Assembly: GCF_026012395.1 (NCBI RefSeq)
Contig: NZ_BRZA01000001.1
Coordinates: 930,001-994,000, forward strand
DNA length: 64,000 bases
Reading direction: 5' to 3'
DNA from: Lysinibacillus piscis
GTDB taxonomy: Bacteria; Bacillota; Bacilli; Bacillales_A; Planococcaceae
Shown: piece after piece, positions 9,056 to 18,012 of the stretch
How the letters are laid out: each line of letters starts with the position of its first letter
Numbering within the stretch: position 1 is the first letter of the stretch
Translations under genes and position numbers: made by a program
Notes under the pieces: model-generated
The model's input: only the letters and a program-made list of their open reading frames with translations
Database searches by the model: none
Told to the model about the DNA's origin: nothing

Positions 9056-10386
9056 AAACAGCGCTCCTTCAATGTTGTATAGTCTGTTTTGCCATTAGCA
9101 AATCGCGGGATAGCGTCTATTACCACCACTTTATAGGCTGTTTTGTGTAGCTTGTACAGTTGCTCAATTGCTCTCTTCACCTGCTCCATTACCTCTGTTT
9201 GCTCAATGGCTACAATTAATTTATCGTCAGAACCTGTACAAGCTAAAGGAATGTGAAAGGCTTCCTCTAGTTTCTTCTCTACCTCATCTAAATTAATACG
9301 TAAGCCAAACAACTTGATAAAACGCTTTATACGTCCTGTAATGGTGAAATAACCATCTTCATCAACCGTTGCTGTATCACCTGTATGTAAGACACCTTGT
9401 AGCTCGTCACCTTTTGCTAAATCAGCCAAATTTTCTGCATAGCCCATCATGACATTAGCCCCACGATATACTAATTCACTTAACTCCCCCTCAACTGATA
9501 ACTGTCCATTTGGAATAGATATACCAATTGTTCCCGCTTTTTCAAGCACCTTATCATAAGGAATATAGCTCATTCTTGGTGCTGCCTCAGTTTGACCATA
9601 CATAATATAAAAACGTTTGTCATGCTCCTTTGCATATTCAGCAAATACTCTCACTAGTTTTTCATTCAAACGCCCACCAGCCTGTGTCAACACCTTTAAA
9701 TATGGCAAATCCATTTTCATAAAACCAAGACGATGTAACATTTGGTAAGTAAACGGCACACCAGCAAGTGATGTAGCTTTTTGTTCCTTCACAAGCTCCC
9801 AAAATGGCTTTTCCATCACACTCATTTCTGTTAACAAAATGGATGCACCTGCTAATAAATGACTATTCACTATCGACATTCCATAAGAATAGGAAAGTGG
9901 CAAATTCATGACTGCACGCTCATGTTCATTGATCTCCAAATACTCAATAATTGATTGTGCATTGGAACGAAGATTGTCATAGGATAAACGTACAAATTTT
10001 TGGCTACCTGTCGTACCAGAAGTGCTTAAAAGGATTGCTAAATCTGAATGAATGTCTACGTTACTCTCAATTTCTCTTACTAATTTATTAAATTTGGATG
10101 TATAGCCTTCATACTCATCCAAGCCTACAATCCAATACGGTTTATATTTACTAATAATATTATTTAGTAATTCAGGATGAATATCTGCTGCAAGTAGCAT
10201 CACTGCATGTCCACTGTTCAGCCCTGAAACATAAGCGTTTAAAATATCAATCGTATTTTGACATAAAATTAAGATGAGTTGCTTTTTTGAATGAATAAAT
10301 TCAATTGATGGGATTTCCTTGTAATGATATTTTTGTTGTGTTGTTATAATGGCTAAATTATGATTTTCTAAATTAAAAAAAGCCAT
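9052..10386 (-). CDS. AMP-dependent acyl/amino-acyl ligase (ANL family)
   Basis: About 444 residues from the ATG at 10386; a GTG three codons upstream is less well placed relative to the AAAGGA site. The ANL motifs are clear: A3 LLSTSGTTGSQKFVRLS, A5 MYGQTEAAPRMSY, A7 LHTGDTATVDEDGYF and A8 GRIKRFIKLFGLRINLDEVE, with a final lysine region in ANGKTDYTTL. It is predicted to load an acid as acyl-AMP onto a thiol, most likely the carrier protein encoded just upstream. It is short for the family because the N-terminal domain is reduced. It begins a four-gene overlapping unit with luxE, luxC and pseF. Confidence 0.8.
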   Translation of the reverse strand: MAFFNLENHNLAIITTQQKYHYKEIPSIEFIHSKKQLILILCQNTIDILNAYVSGLNSGHAVMLLAADIHPELLNNIISKYKPYWIVGLDEYEGYTSKFNKLVREIESNVDIHSDLAILLSTSGTTGSQKFVRLSYDNLRSNAQSIIEYLEINEHERAVMNLPLSYSYGMSIVNSHLLAGASILLTEMSVMEKPFWELVKEQKATSLAGVPFTYQMLHRLGFMKMDLPYLKVLTQAGGRLNEKLVRVFAEYAKEHDKRFYIMYGQTEAAPRMSYIPYDKVLEKAGTIGISIPNGQLSVEGELSELVYRGANVMMGYAENLADLAKGDELQGVLHTGDTATVDEDGYFTITGRIKRFIKLFGLRINLDEVEKKLEEAFHIPLACTGSDDKLIVAIEQTEVMEQVKRAIEQLYKLHKTAYKVVVIDAIPRFANGKTDYTTLKERCL

Positions 10387-10487
10387 GTGAGTCACATCCT
10401 TAAAAGATTACATATTTTTATCTATCACAAAAGTCATAATATTTTTATTTTCTTGTCAATTATACTGTAAATGCACTTTCAATAGAC

Positions 10488-10525
10488 AAAAAGCTTGTAA
10501 TTCTTAAAGAATCACAAGCCTTTTT
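10488..10525 (-). terminator. Terminator after the acyl carrier protein gene
   Basis: An inverted repeat (AAAAAGCTTGT-AATTCTT with matching right arm, 10488-10505 and 10507-10525, two mismatches) ends in a T run on the minus strand, directly after the carrier protein stop at 10527. It separates SDR-pseH-ACP from the ligase unit. Confidence 0.75.
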
Positions 10526-10526
10526 A

Positions 10527-10766
10527 CTAAAATTCTACATCATATTTCGTTAAAATGTCCTTAGCCTTCGCAAATGTACTCATATCAAGTACATCATCTG
10601 TATCAAGCATTGTATCAAATTGATCGTCAATTTCAGAAACTAGTGCCATATGTGCGATAGAATCCCACTCTGGAATCGAATTATATGCTAATTCGTCAGT
10701 TATTTGAGCCTCATCAATCCCTAAGCTTTCTGCAAAAATCGCACGTAATTTTTGTTCGTTTGTCAT
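10527..10766 (-). CDS. Acyl carrier protein
   Basis: A 79-residue acidic helical protein with the phosphopantetheine attachment site in PEWDSIAHMALV (serine at about residue 38), a D-S-I version of the usual D-S-L. It is not the housekeeping AcpP by context, as no fab operon is near. It lies between pseH and the AMP ligase, so it is a dedicated carrier for an acyl group used in this glycan locus. Comparable extra ACPs occur in the Campylobacter jejuni flagellin-glycosylation locus. A short AGGGG site precedes the ATG. Confidence 0.9.
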   Translation of the reverse strand: MTNEQKLRAIFAESLGIDEAQITDELAYNSIPEWDSIAHMALVSEIDDQFDTMLDTDDVLDMSTFAKAKDILTKYDVEF

Positions 10767-10823
10767 GTTAACCCCTGCCTAATTATATGTATTTATAAAA
10801 TATATCGGATAGTCCAGTATTTA

Positions 10824-11363
10824 TTATAATATAAAATCCGCCCTAAATTTATGAAATTTAGTACAATTGTCTTTCCAATGCCTTTCAATAAGCTCAAAAT
10901 ATTCAACATTATGAAATCTATTATTTTTATATATATGCTCTTTAAATGTCGCAACATGCGTAAAACCGTAATGTAAATGCATTTTCATCATTCCATCATT
11001 ACCTTCCATCACTTCAGCATACAATTTGTTCAATCCTAACTCAAAGAAAACAAAATTATATAAATATGGATGAATACGCCCCGCAATAATCGAATAGCTC
11101 AAATCTCCAATATAGTAAGCAAAAGTTGCTTTCTTATTTTTTCGGTCAATTTGATTCAAGGAAATAAGACCAATAGGCACCCCTTTCACTTCAATAATCC
11201 AATAATACTGCGTATCATCATTTGATATTTTTTCAAACCATACATATTGTTTAGCTAAATCTTTTTCAATGTTCGTATACATATATTGTGTCACATGCTC
11301 ACTCGTACGCCATTCTAGCACCTGCGCCAAATCAAATTCCTCTAACTTTCGAAAGGTAATCAT
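10824..11363 (-). CDS. pseH: UDP-4-amino-4,6-dideoxy-N-acetyl-altrosamine N-acetyltransferase
   Basis: About 179 residues of the GNAT fold. ITFRKLEEFDLAQVLEWR, TQYMYTN and YYWIIEVKGVPIGLISL, with AYYIGDLSYSIIAGRIHPYL in place of the usual acetyl-CoA pyrophosphate loop, match the PseH family. The C-terminal HLHYGFTHVATFKEHIYKN is also typical. It would acetylate N-4 of the UDP-sugar made by PseB and PseC. I chose the ATG at 11363 because GAGGAG lies 8 nt upstream; the GTG at 11372 abuts that site. It follows the SDR gene in the same direction. Confidence 0.8.
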   Translation of the reverse strand: MITFRKLEEFDLAQVLEWRTSEHVTQYMYTNIEKDLAKQYVWFEKISNDDTQYYWIIEVKGVPIGLISLNQIDRKNKKATFAYYIGDLSYSIIAGRIHPYLYNFVFFELGLNKLYAEVMEGNDGMMKMHLHYGFTHVATFKEHIYKNNRFHNVEYFELIERHWKDNCTKFHKFRADFIL

Positions 11364-11398
11364 TGTCCTCACTCCTCACCTGCTTGAAAAAGGTATGG

Positions 11399-12127
11399 CT
11401 AAATTACCATGCCCCCATCAACTCCGATTACTTGCCCTGTAATGTACGAAGCTACATCCGAGGCTAAAAATAATATAGCATTCGCCACTTCCTCAGGCTG
11501 CCCAATACGTCCCATTTTAATTTCTGATAGACGCTGCTCGAACTTCTCCTCTGATAGTTGCTGTGTCATATCTGTCGCAATAAAGCCTGGCGCTACTGCA
11601 TTAACGCGAATATTATACGGTGCCAACTCTTTCGCCGCCGAATAAGTTGCTCCGATTACAGCTGCTTTACTTGCTCCATACACTGTTTGCCCTGCATTAC
11701 CAACTCGTCCAATAATCGAACTGACATTGACAATGGCACCTGACCTTTGCTTCATCATTAAACGAGAGGCATACTGCATATGATAGATTACAGCCTCTGT
11801 ATTAATAGCTAACGTCTGTGTCATTTGCTTCTCATTTACCATTCCAAGTAGGGCATCATCTAAAATACCCGCGTTATTCACTATCGCATCAAGCTTTCCT
11901 ACATTCTTTTTAATCCACATGAATGCTTTTTTAATCGCATCTATATCACAGACATCGTAGCTTAATGTATGAATTGTTGCACCGTATTTTTCTAATTCCT
12001 CTTTAACCTCTGCCAAACACGCTTCATCACGACCATTTAATATGACAATCCAGCCTTGCATAGCCGCTTGTTTCGCTGTTGCATAGCCAATTCCACGTGT
12101 TGCGCCTGTGATTAATATTGATTTCAC
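11399..12127 (-). CDS. Short-chain dehydrogenase/reductase, FabG-like
   Basis: This 242-residue classical SDR has a cofactor loop TGATRGIGYATA, NNAG at about residue 86, catalytic serine in NVSSIIGR, the YGASK active site, and the FabG-like tail NAVAPGFIATDM plus ASYITGQVIGVDGG. By family it reduces a 3-oxoacyl thioester or a sugar ketone with NADPH. With the ACP, ligase, LuxE-like and LuxC-like genes next door, a 3-oxoacyl-ACP or acyl-derived substrate is plausible. The alternative is PtmA-like sugar oxidoreduction, as in other flagellin-glycan loci. It starts the SDR-pseH-ACP unit after a terminator. Confidence 0.85.
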   Translation of the reverse strand: MKSILITGATRGIGYATAKQAAMQGWIVILNGRDEACLAEVKEELEKYGATIHTLSYDVCDIDAIKKAFMWIKKNVGKLDAIVNNAGILDDALLGMVNEKQMTQTLAINTEAVIYHMQYASRLMMKQRSGAIVNVSSIIGRVGNAGQTVYGASKAAVIGATYSAAKELAPYNIRVNAVAPGFIATDMTQQLSEEKFEQRLSEIKMGRIGQPEEVANAILFLASDVASYITGQVIGVDGGMVI

Positions 12128-12280
12128 TTAATTCCCTCCTCACAAATTAACTTCACAAAAACCAAAATATTCAATTTTTATAGCTTGATTAACAAATAAA
12201 CTTTTCTATTGTAATTTTGTAATATTCCCTTTCTAGTTTATCACAATTGTTTTTGTAGTAATGACACCTGTAATAAAAAT

Positions 12281-12316
12281 AAGCAATCTGTCTGGTTTCT
12301 ATCAAACAGATTGCTT
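12281..12316 (-). terminator. Terminator after the GT2-TPR gene
   Basis: An 11-bp perfect inverted repeat (AAGCAATCTGT, 12281-12291 with 12306-12316) is followed on the minus strand by ATTTTTATT. It marks the left end of the AT-rich glycan island's transcript. Confidence 0.85.
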
Positions 12317-12321
12317 ATTTG

Positions 12322-13473
12322 TCATGAATACCTCAACAAGTTTTTACGTAATTCCCGTTTTGTAAAACAATATTCTTTTTTTCCATCAGCTAATACACTA
12401 AGATTATCAGTAGCATCCATATAACCTGGAAATTGCTCCAATGCTTGTTCAAATAATTCTTGTGCAGCTTCTATATTCCCTGCTTTCGCATAGCATACCC
12501 CCCGATTATTTAAGGCTGCACCATGATTTTCATTAAGATTTATTAATCTATCTAAATAACGAACAGCATTTTCCTCTTGATGCTTTTCGATATAATAAAG
12601 TGCTTGATAAAATAATTTACTTTCTTCAAACTCACCCGCTGTTACATACGCTAAATAATTAAATCCTTCATCATACTGTTGATATTGATAAAGAAGTGTT
12701 ACAAAATCCATTAAATTTTTTTGTTCACTATAGCTTCTACAAAAGATAGCTTCTTTAATTTCATCAATTGAATAGATATCTAAAACGGCCTTTCCTGCTT
12801 CTTCCATTTTTTTCAAACTAGATGATGTATTCTTTAAATGTCTTCGATAGTTTACATACGCTTTATTTAAATAGACAAAAGTTCCCTGACGCGATAAACG
12901 TAAAAGAAATTCATAATCCTCTGATAGACTCAAATTAGTATTGTATCCTCCAACATTTAATGCTTCTTTCCGGTTAACTAATAGTCCTGAAGCTGTAATT
13001 ATATAATTACGTACTAATAGAGTCCCAAATGTTTCATTAAAGGATAATTGTTGACCATAATATTCGCTTCCTAGCAGAACTTTCCCTTCTGAATCAATTT
13101 GAATATATGCTGGATGAACACAGACAGGCTTAGGTTGAGTATTTTCATGTTGCATAAGTTGGCTTACTTGATATTTCACTAAATTTGGATGAATCGTATC
13201 ATCCGCATCCATCAACAAAACCCACTCATTTCGCGACTCCTGCAACCCTTTATTGCGGGCTGCAGAAACTCCTTGATTATACGGGAGTTGGATTATTCTA
13301 ATATTTGAATGTTGTTTACTGTATTCCTTAACAACTTCTACTGAGCAATCATCCCCACAATCATCTATAACTAAGATTTCATCAATTGGATACGTTTGAG
13401 CAATTAGACTATCTAATGTTGAAGCTATATATTTTTCTACATTGTATACTGGAATAATTATAGATACATTCAT
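12322..13473 (-). CDS. GT2 glycosyltransferase with C-terminal TPR repeats
   Basis: About 383 residues from the ATG at 13473 (GGAG 8 nt upstream). The N-terminus is a GT-A family 2 domain: SIIIPVYNVEKYIASTLDS, LVIDDCGDDCS, ARNKGLQESRN and the metal site MDADDT. After about residue 270 it becomes helical, and ALNNRGVCYAKAGNIEAAQE is a clear tetratricopeptide repeat. Such GT2-TPR proteins occur in glycosylation islands, where the TPR part probably binds the acceptor protein or partner enzymes. Unlike most neighbours it lacks the GFIDN module. Confidence 0.8.
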   Translation of the reverse strand: MNVSIIIPVYNVEKYIASTLDSLIAQTYPIDEILVIDDCGDDCSVEVVKEYSKQHSNIRIIQLPYNQGVSAARNKGLQESRNEWVLLMDADDTIHPNLVKYQVSQLMQHENTQPKPVCVHPAYIQIDSEGKVLLGSEYYGQQLSFNETFGTLLVRNYIITASGLLVNRKEALNVGGYNTNLSLSEDYEFLLRLSRQGTFVYLNKAYVNYRRHLKNTSSSLKKMEEAGKAVLDIYSIDEIKEAIFCRSYSEQKNLMDFVTLLYQYQQYDEGFNYLAYVTAGEFEESKLFYQALYYIEKHQEENAVRYLDRLINLNENHGAALNNRGVCYAKAGNIEAAQELFEQALEQFPGYMDATDNLSVLADGKKEYCFTKRELRKNLLRYS

Positions 13474-13547
13474 ATTTTCACTCCATAACGTTGAAAAAGA
13501 AACCATTCAAAAAATTGTTTCTTCTTTTCATATATAAAAATAACTTT

Positions 13548-14621
13548 CTACATCTGGTGAACAAAATCAATATTTTCTTTATATCCAAGAGCTTTCAAAA
13601 TTTCTGCTATTTCATTGTAATAACCTGTACAAATAAGTATTCCTATATCTCTACTATTAGACAACTCTTCTATAGAGTAAATCGGTTTTCCGTTAAATCG
13701 CTGACCAGCTTTCATAGAATCCGAATCAATAAAACCCTTGATATCTACGCCAAGATATTGATAAACCTTTTCACCTGTTATACCTGCTCCCCAAATATAA
13801 ATATCCTTTTTACTATTCAATATTTTTTTTACATTTTTCGAAACTAACCCCAAATATTTAACAGAAGTTTGTGATAAGTAAGATAAGTATTCAGATTGAT
13901 ATATACTAGAAGATGAGATATGCCATGGTTTAGATGCTCCTGTAAAATGAACAATTGCAGGGTCCTCTAAAATAGCTTTATCAATGTTATCAGGCTCAAA
14001 GCTGGCTGTTTGAACATTCCATGTATCCTCAATTATTAAAACTTTATCGTATAACAGCGCATTCAGTGCATCTTGATCCCAATAAATGAGCTTACTTCCT
14101 TTACTTTGTATATATCCAACTAGCCGATCCGTTAAATCATATTCTCTCCAATACTTTAAATTCATCAGTAATACACCTGCATTAAAGTAATCTGCAAATT
14201 CAGGCATATCTAACTCTTGCTTTCGATTTTGTGCCTTATAGTCATAAATCGCAGCAACAGCATATGACTCTATGTTTTTATCATACAATGCACTCAAAGA
14301 TTTCCTTACTATTAAATCGCTATCTAAATATAATACTTTATCTTCCTTAATAATCTCAGCAATCATTATTCTGAAGTAAGTTTCATATGAAATATGAGCA
14401 TTCACAAAAAAATTATTAAAATTGTATTCTTTCATATCATGCCAAACAAAAGAAAAACATGAAAATTCATTTTTTATGTTAGATAAATCCCTTTCTAACA
14501 AATCTAAAAATAAAACATTTATAATAATACTTCTATCCTTATTGTTACTACTCTCTATGGATTTCAAAACAGCCATAAAATGCGGAATAAATTTTCTATT
14601 AATAGCAAATGCTAAATTCAT
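13548..14621 (-). CDS. GT8 glycosyltransferase with C-terminal GFIDN Rossmann-like module
   Basis: A 357-residue protein. Residues 1-250 are a GT8 (LgtC-type) retaining transferase: VLYLDSDLIV (the D-x-D), FNAGVLLMNLKYWRE, YWDQDALNALL and VHFTGASKPWH. From residue 273 a second domain begins DIYIWGAGITGEKVYQYL and continues KGFIDSDSMKAG and ILICTGYYNEI. It has a dinucleotide-binding G-x-G-x-x-G look and is shared with seven other proteins in this island. GT8 enzymes use UDP-Glc, UDP-Gal or, in some branches, UDP-Xyl. The acceptor is unknown. Confidence 0.85.
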   Translation of the reverse strand: MNLAFAINRKFIPHFMAVLKSIESSNNKDRSIIINVLFLDLLERDLSNIKNEFSCFSFVWHDMKEYNFNNFFVNAHISYETYFRIMIAEIIKEDKVLYLDSDLIVRKSLSALYDKNIESYAVAAIYDYKAQNRKQELDMPEFADYFNAGVLLMNLKYWREYDLTDRLVGYIQSKGSKLIYWDQDALNALLYDKVLIIEDTWNVQTASFEPDNIDKAILEDPAIVHFTGASKPWHISSSSIYQSEYLSYLSQTSVKYLGLVSKNVKKILNSKKDIYIWGAGITGEKVYQYLGVDIKGFIDSDSMKAGQRFNGKPIYSIEELSNSRDIGILICTGYYNEIAEILKALGYKENIDFVHQM

Positions 14622-14644
14622 TGTTTCACCTCATATAAATAACA

Positions 14645-15640
14645 TTAAAAAATTACTAGAAAATCATTTAAATGCTCAAATTTCTTTTGTTTTAATTCGT
14701 TTACAATGTCAAATTTTCCATATGATGATGCCACCAGTATAAAAGAATTTTTATTAATAACCTCCTTTGAATAAACCATAACTCCAGATTTTTTTGTTCC
14801 CACAATAGATAGATTATTATCAATAAAGCCTTTTACTGTCCATCCTTTATTTTTTAAGTACTCTACTGTACTTTGGCCAAGCTCTCCAGTTCCCCAAACA
14901 TAGATATCCTTATTTAATGCCTTTTGAAACTCATCTTGTTTTATATCTAACATCCCGTTCAACATCTGATGTTTTTCTCGAACAGTTGTTGATGCTTCTG
15001 AAACTCTTATATCAGCCAATTTCACAGGTAGTTTATGTATTACAAAACCCAATTTATTTAATTTATAGTAAAAATCATAATCTTCTCCTATTTTCAAATC
15101 TTCATTATAACTAACTGTTTTAAGAATTGCGCTCCTAAACATCAGCGTGCTATGCGTAATACAAGGGAACCAATAAATTTTTTCACTAATTTCTTTATGT
15201 TTAAAAATTGAATTCAACTGTTCTTCATGTATATTCTTCAAATAGTAAAATCTTTTTGATTCTTCTATCTGCTTATTATCGGGAAAATAATTAATAAAAC
15301 CATCCACCATTGATACATTTTTATGTTCTTGCAAGTAATCTAATTGCAACTGAAATCTATTTTTCATGTATATATCATCTGCATCTACTTTGGCAATAAA
15401 ATCCCTATTAACATGCTTTAAACCTTCTTTAATCGCTGCTCCTACACCTCTATTTTCTTTCAACTCTATCAAAGTTATTCTGTTATCTTGATAACTCTGT
15501 ATAATATTTCTAGTATCGTCAGTTGACCCGTCGTTTACGATGATTAATTCAAAATCAGTAAAGGTTTGATTTAAAATAGATTCTATTGACTGTCTGATAT
15601 ATTTTTCACCATTAAATACTGTCATTAAAGCACTTATCAT
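14645..15640 (-). CDS. GT2 glycosyltransferase with C-terminal GFIDN module
   Basis: A 331-residue protein. The GT2 domain occupies about residues 1-230: ALMTVFNGEKYIRQSIESIL, IIVNDGSTDDT, NRGVGAAIKEGL, AKVDADDIY and the acceptor-side GEDYDFYYKL. The C-terminal 87 residues start DIYVWGTGELGQSTVEYL, then VKGFIDNNLSIVG and ILVASSYGKFDI, the shared module. It is encoded 23 bp upstream of the GT8 gene. The protein is closely similar in layout to the GT2 at 18013-19020, which suggests duplication of the GT2-GT8 pair. Confidence 0.85.
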   Translation of the reverse strand: MISALMTVFNGEKYIRQSIESILNQTFTDFELIIVNDGSTDDTRNIIQSYQDNRITLIELKENRGVGAAIKEGLKHVNRDFIAKVDADDIYMKNRFQLQLDYLQEHKNVSMVDGFINYFPDNKQIEESKRFYYLKNIHEEQLNSIFKHKEISEKIYWFPCITHSTLMFRSAILKTVSYNEDLKIGEDYDFYYKLNKLGFVIHKLPVKLADIRVSEASTTVREKHQMLNGMLDIKQDEFQKALNKDIYVWGTGELGQSTVEYLKNKGWTVKGFIDNNLSIVGTKKSGVMVYSKEVINKNSFILVASSYGKFDIVNELKQKKFEHLNDFLVIF

Positions 15641-16808
15641 AATTGTTCTATAACTCCTTTACTAAATCTCTTCAACTACATATTGTTAAATTTGATAATA
15701 ATTATAATATTTTTTTTGCTAAATACACTTTTTTCGTTCCTTCCCTTAAAACTTATAACAACACAATCTATTTTTTTATAATTTTCAATTAAAAGTTCTG
15801 AAGGTACAACTAGAATATTATTCATCAACAACTACAACAGGAAACGGGAGCGTTTTTCTTATTCAAATATCTTCTTTCTATTTCAACAGAACTTACTAAC
15901 CTGTGTACCTCTTTATAGTAAATATCACGTTTGTTAATTAACTATTTTTTACCATTAAAACTTAATAAAAAAGAGATTCCATGTAAAATGTAAGTTGCGA
16001 TACAAACTTTTACGAGGAGGAATCTCTAGGCTTGCGAATAACACGATTTTCACACTGCTTTCAAACTTTATTTCACAGGAAGAAATGCATGAGATTCTCA
16101 CTAACTTTGATTTGGAAGATACCGCTCATAAATATGATGTACCCACACTTTTAAACTTACTTAGTTGATGTTGCTACATTTGAATGGAAAAGCCTACGTT
16201 ACGTTTCCCATATGGCAACAGAAAAAGGATTGAAATCAGTGGATTATACCATGCTTTTCAAATGTTTGGGCGAGTTGAATTACCCTATTGTCAGCCGATT
16301 AAACTGAACTATGAAACGAAAATTTCCACGAAACAAATGATTAGCGATTGTTTCAACAATCATTATGGTCAGAAAAAATCACTTACTCTGGGCAATGAAT
16401 GCTTAGGGAGCAAACCATGCATTAGTTTCAAAATGTATTTATTGTCCATTTTTAGGAATAACGAATAAAGTAGAAATCCGCCATTTTGATTTTCAATGAA
16501 TATTACAACTTTACATGGGGGGCGAGCGTAATAGTCTCATTCAGCCAATCACCCCTTATAATTTCTTGCTTTTGACTGTCAGTAGAGATCTTAATGTAAA
16601 ATCGTAATTATTTACATACATGTATAGAGAGGTACATTTTGAACAAAAGTGTCCATACTTAAACAAGCAAAGATGTACATTTCGATATTGATATATTTAT
16701 ACTGTGAATTATACATCACTAAAATTATAGAAAACAAAAGGGCTACTTTTTCACTACATATGACAGTAGGAGCTTTCTTTTGAATCAAGAAAAATACTTT
16801 TCACATTT
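15641..16808. other. Long intergenic stretch inside the glycan island
   Basis: About 1.2 kb without an intact gene. The centre holds the decayed transposase described separately. The flanks (15641-15970 and 16481-16808) are very AT-rich; I see no gene, tRNA or convincing terminator there. An imperfect hairpin near 16740-16790 could end transcription leftwards from the methyltransferase gene's far side but is too broken to call. Confidence 0.5.
15972..16480 (+). pseudogene. Remnant of an IS4/IS231-type transposase
   Basis: Translation in shifting frames gives pieces of an IS4-family transposase N-terminal half. The first is NNTIFTLLSNFISQEEMHEI, then KYDVPTLLNLLS followed by a stop. A second piece reads VATFEWKSLRY and LGELNYPIVSRLN, followed by a stop. 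A third reads ITVGK-like 'MVRKNHLLWAMNA', stop, 'GANHALVSKC', where the IS4 motif around the first catalytic aspartate would be. Internal stops, frameshifts and a missing C-terminal half show it is dead. A 9-bp inverted repeat (AGAGATTCC at 15972-15980, GGAATCTCT at 16019-16027) spans the GAGGAGG site, like the hairpins that mask the transposase start in IS231 and IS10. Confidence 0.75.
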
Positions 16809-17933
16809 TTATATTCTTCTCAACCAAATGCTCCCACCAAAATGACCATCTATTAATAAATTCTCATCTAGGCAATGAATATCCTTGAATGTATCAAATG
16901 CAAAGTTATTAAAACACAATATTTCAAACTGATTATTATATTGTAAAAACGCTCTTAAAATATAATTTTCATTCCAAAATCGTCCATTATAGATCCAATC
17001 TAATGGATATTCAAATTGAGTGAAAATATCATGAATATGGATAATCGTTCCTTTTTTCAAATTCGGTAACACTTCAAAAAATAAATAATTTACATCACTA
17101 TTGATTTTAGATACATGTGAACTATCAATAAATAAAAAATCATTTTCGTTTAAATTACTAAAAGTAGAAATAGGAATATTTTGTACAATATCTTCAAGCA
17201 AACAGCCCATTTCTTTTTTTCCTTCTAATAATTTTTTAATTCTTTCAGGGTATGGTTCAATAAAAGTAAAATCAATTTCTAAATCACAAAATATACTTGT
17301 TCCTAGTGCTAAAGCTGACGTAAAGCCTGAACCAACCTCAATAATTTTTTGGGGCTTGAAATGATTAATAAAAGTAAAATAAGTAATGCTATCCACATAT
17401 CCAAAGTACCCGTTATTCAAATAGAACAGATCATGATTCTTCTCTAAAAACTCATTAAATTCATGTCTTGTTGCATTAACTCTATAAACGAAGTCTTTTT
17501 GTGTTTGAAGATTTAAATTAATCCCTAAGTAGTCGTCATTTCGTTCATAGGGTTTATAGTTTTCTGAAAATATTTCTGATGTATTCGGAATTGGTGAATA
17601 AAAATGCCCTGTTTCCAATATTTTATGCAAATTAAAGCCAGTATCTAAATCAATATATGTGCAAAAATCATTGCCATATTCCAATCCATTTCGCTCTAAT
17701 TCTTTGGAGATTTCTTCAATAAAAGAACTCATTATAATAATAAAGCAATTAGAAAATTCTATTGATTGAGGATCAAATACATATTTATTATCCTTCATCT
17801 TTCCCCAATAATTTTCATCATTACATATTAATCCACACACATTATAACTATCTAAAAAAAACTTATATTTTTCATATACACTGCCAATGCCATATATATA
17901 TATATTAGATTCTTTCATTTTATCAAATTTCAT
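16809..17933 (-). CDS. Class I SAM-dependent methyltransferase with N-terminal GFIDN-type module
   Basis: A 374-residue protein. Residues 9-100 form a divergent copy of the shared module: NIYIYGIGSVYEKYKFFL, GLICNDENYWGK and FIIIMSSFIEEISKELE. From about residue 185 there is a Rossmann methyltransferase: IIEVGSGFTSALALG (motif I), DFTFIEPYPERI (motif II), NENDFLFIDSSHVSK and HIHDIF. It resembles the Methyltransf_24 type. It presumably methylates a sugar of the flagellin glycan. A GAAGGAG site precedes the ATG. It lies between the IS remnant and a GT2/GT8 pair. Confidence 0.75.
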   Translation of the reverse strand: MKFDKMKESNIYIYGIGSVYEKYKFFLDSYNVCGLICNDENYWGKMKDNKYVFDPQSIEFSNCFIIIMSSFIEEISKELERNGLEYGNDFCTYIDLDTGFNLHKILETGHFYSPIPNTSEIFSENYKPYERNDDYLGINLNLQTQKDFVYRVNATRHEFNEFLEKNHDLFYLNNGYFGYVDSITYFTFINHFKPQKIIEVGSGFTSALALGTSIFCDLEIDFTFIEPYPERIKKLLEGKKEMGCLLEDIVQNIPISTFSNLNENDFLFIDSSHVSKINSDVNYLFFEVLPNLKKGTIIHIHDIFTQFEYPLDWIYNGRFWNENYILRAFLQYNNQFEILCFNNFAFDTFKDIHCLDENLLIDGHFGGSIWLRRI

Positions 17934-18012
17934 TCTCTTCTCCTTCTAGGATAAAACTATTAAAGGTCATCAATATTAATTCACCATTCTTATCATCCTT
18001 ATATTGATTTTT

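Noticed and set aside
16184-16468. 94-codon plus-strand open frame as a gene
   Set aside because: It is a shifted frame of the decayed transposase; the neighbouring frames carry the recognisable IS4-type peptides.
16730-16795. Terminator between the methyltransferase gene and the IS remnant
   Set aside because: The arms pair only in short broken segments (about 4 and 5 bp), so the signal is too weak.
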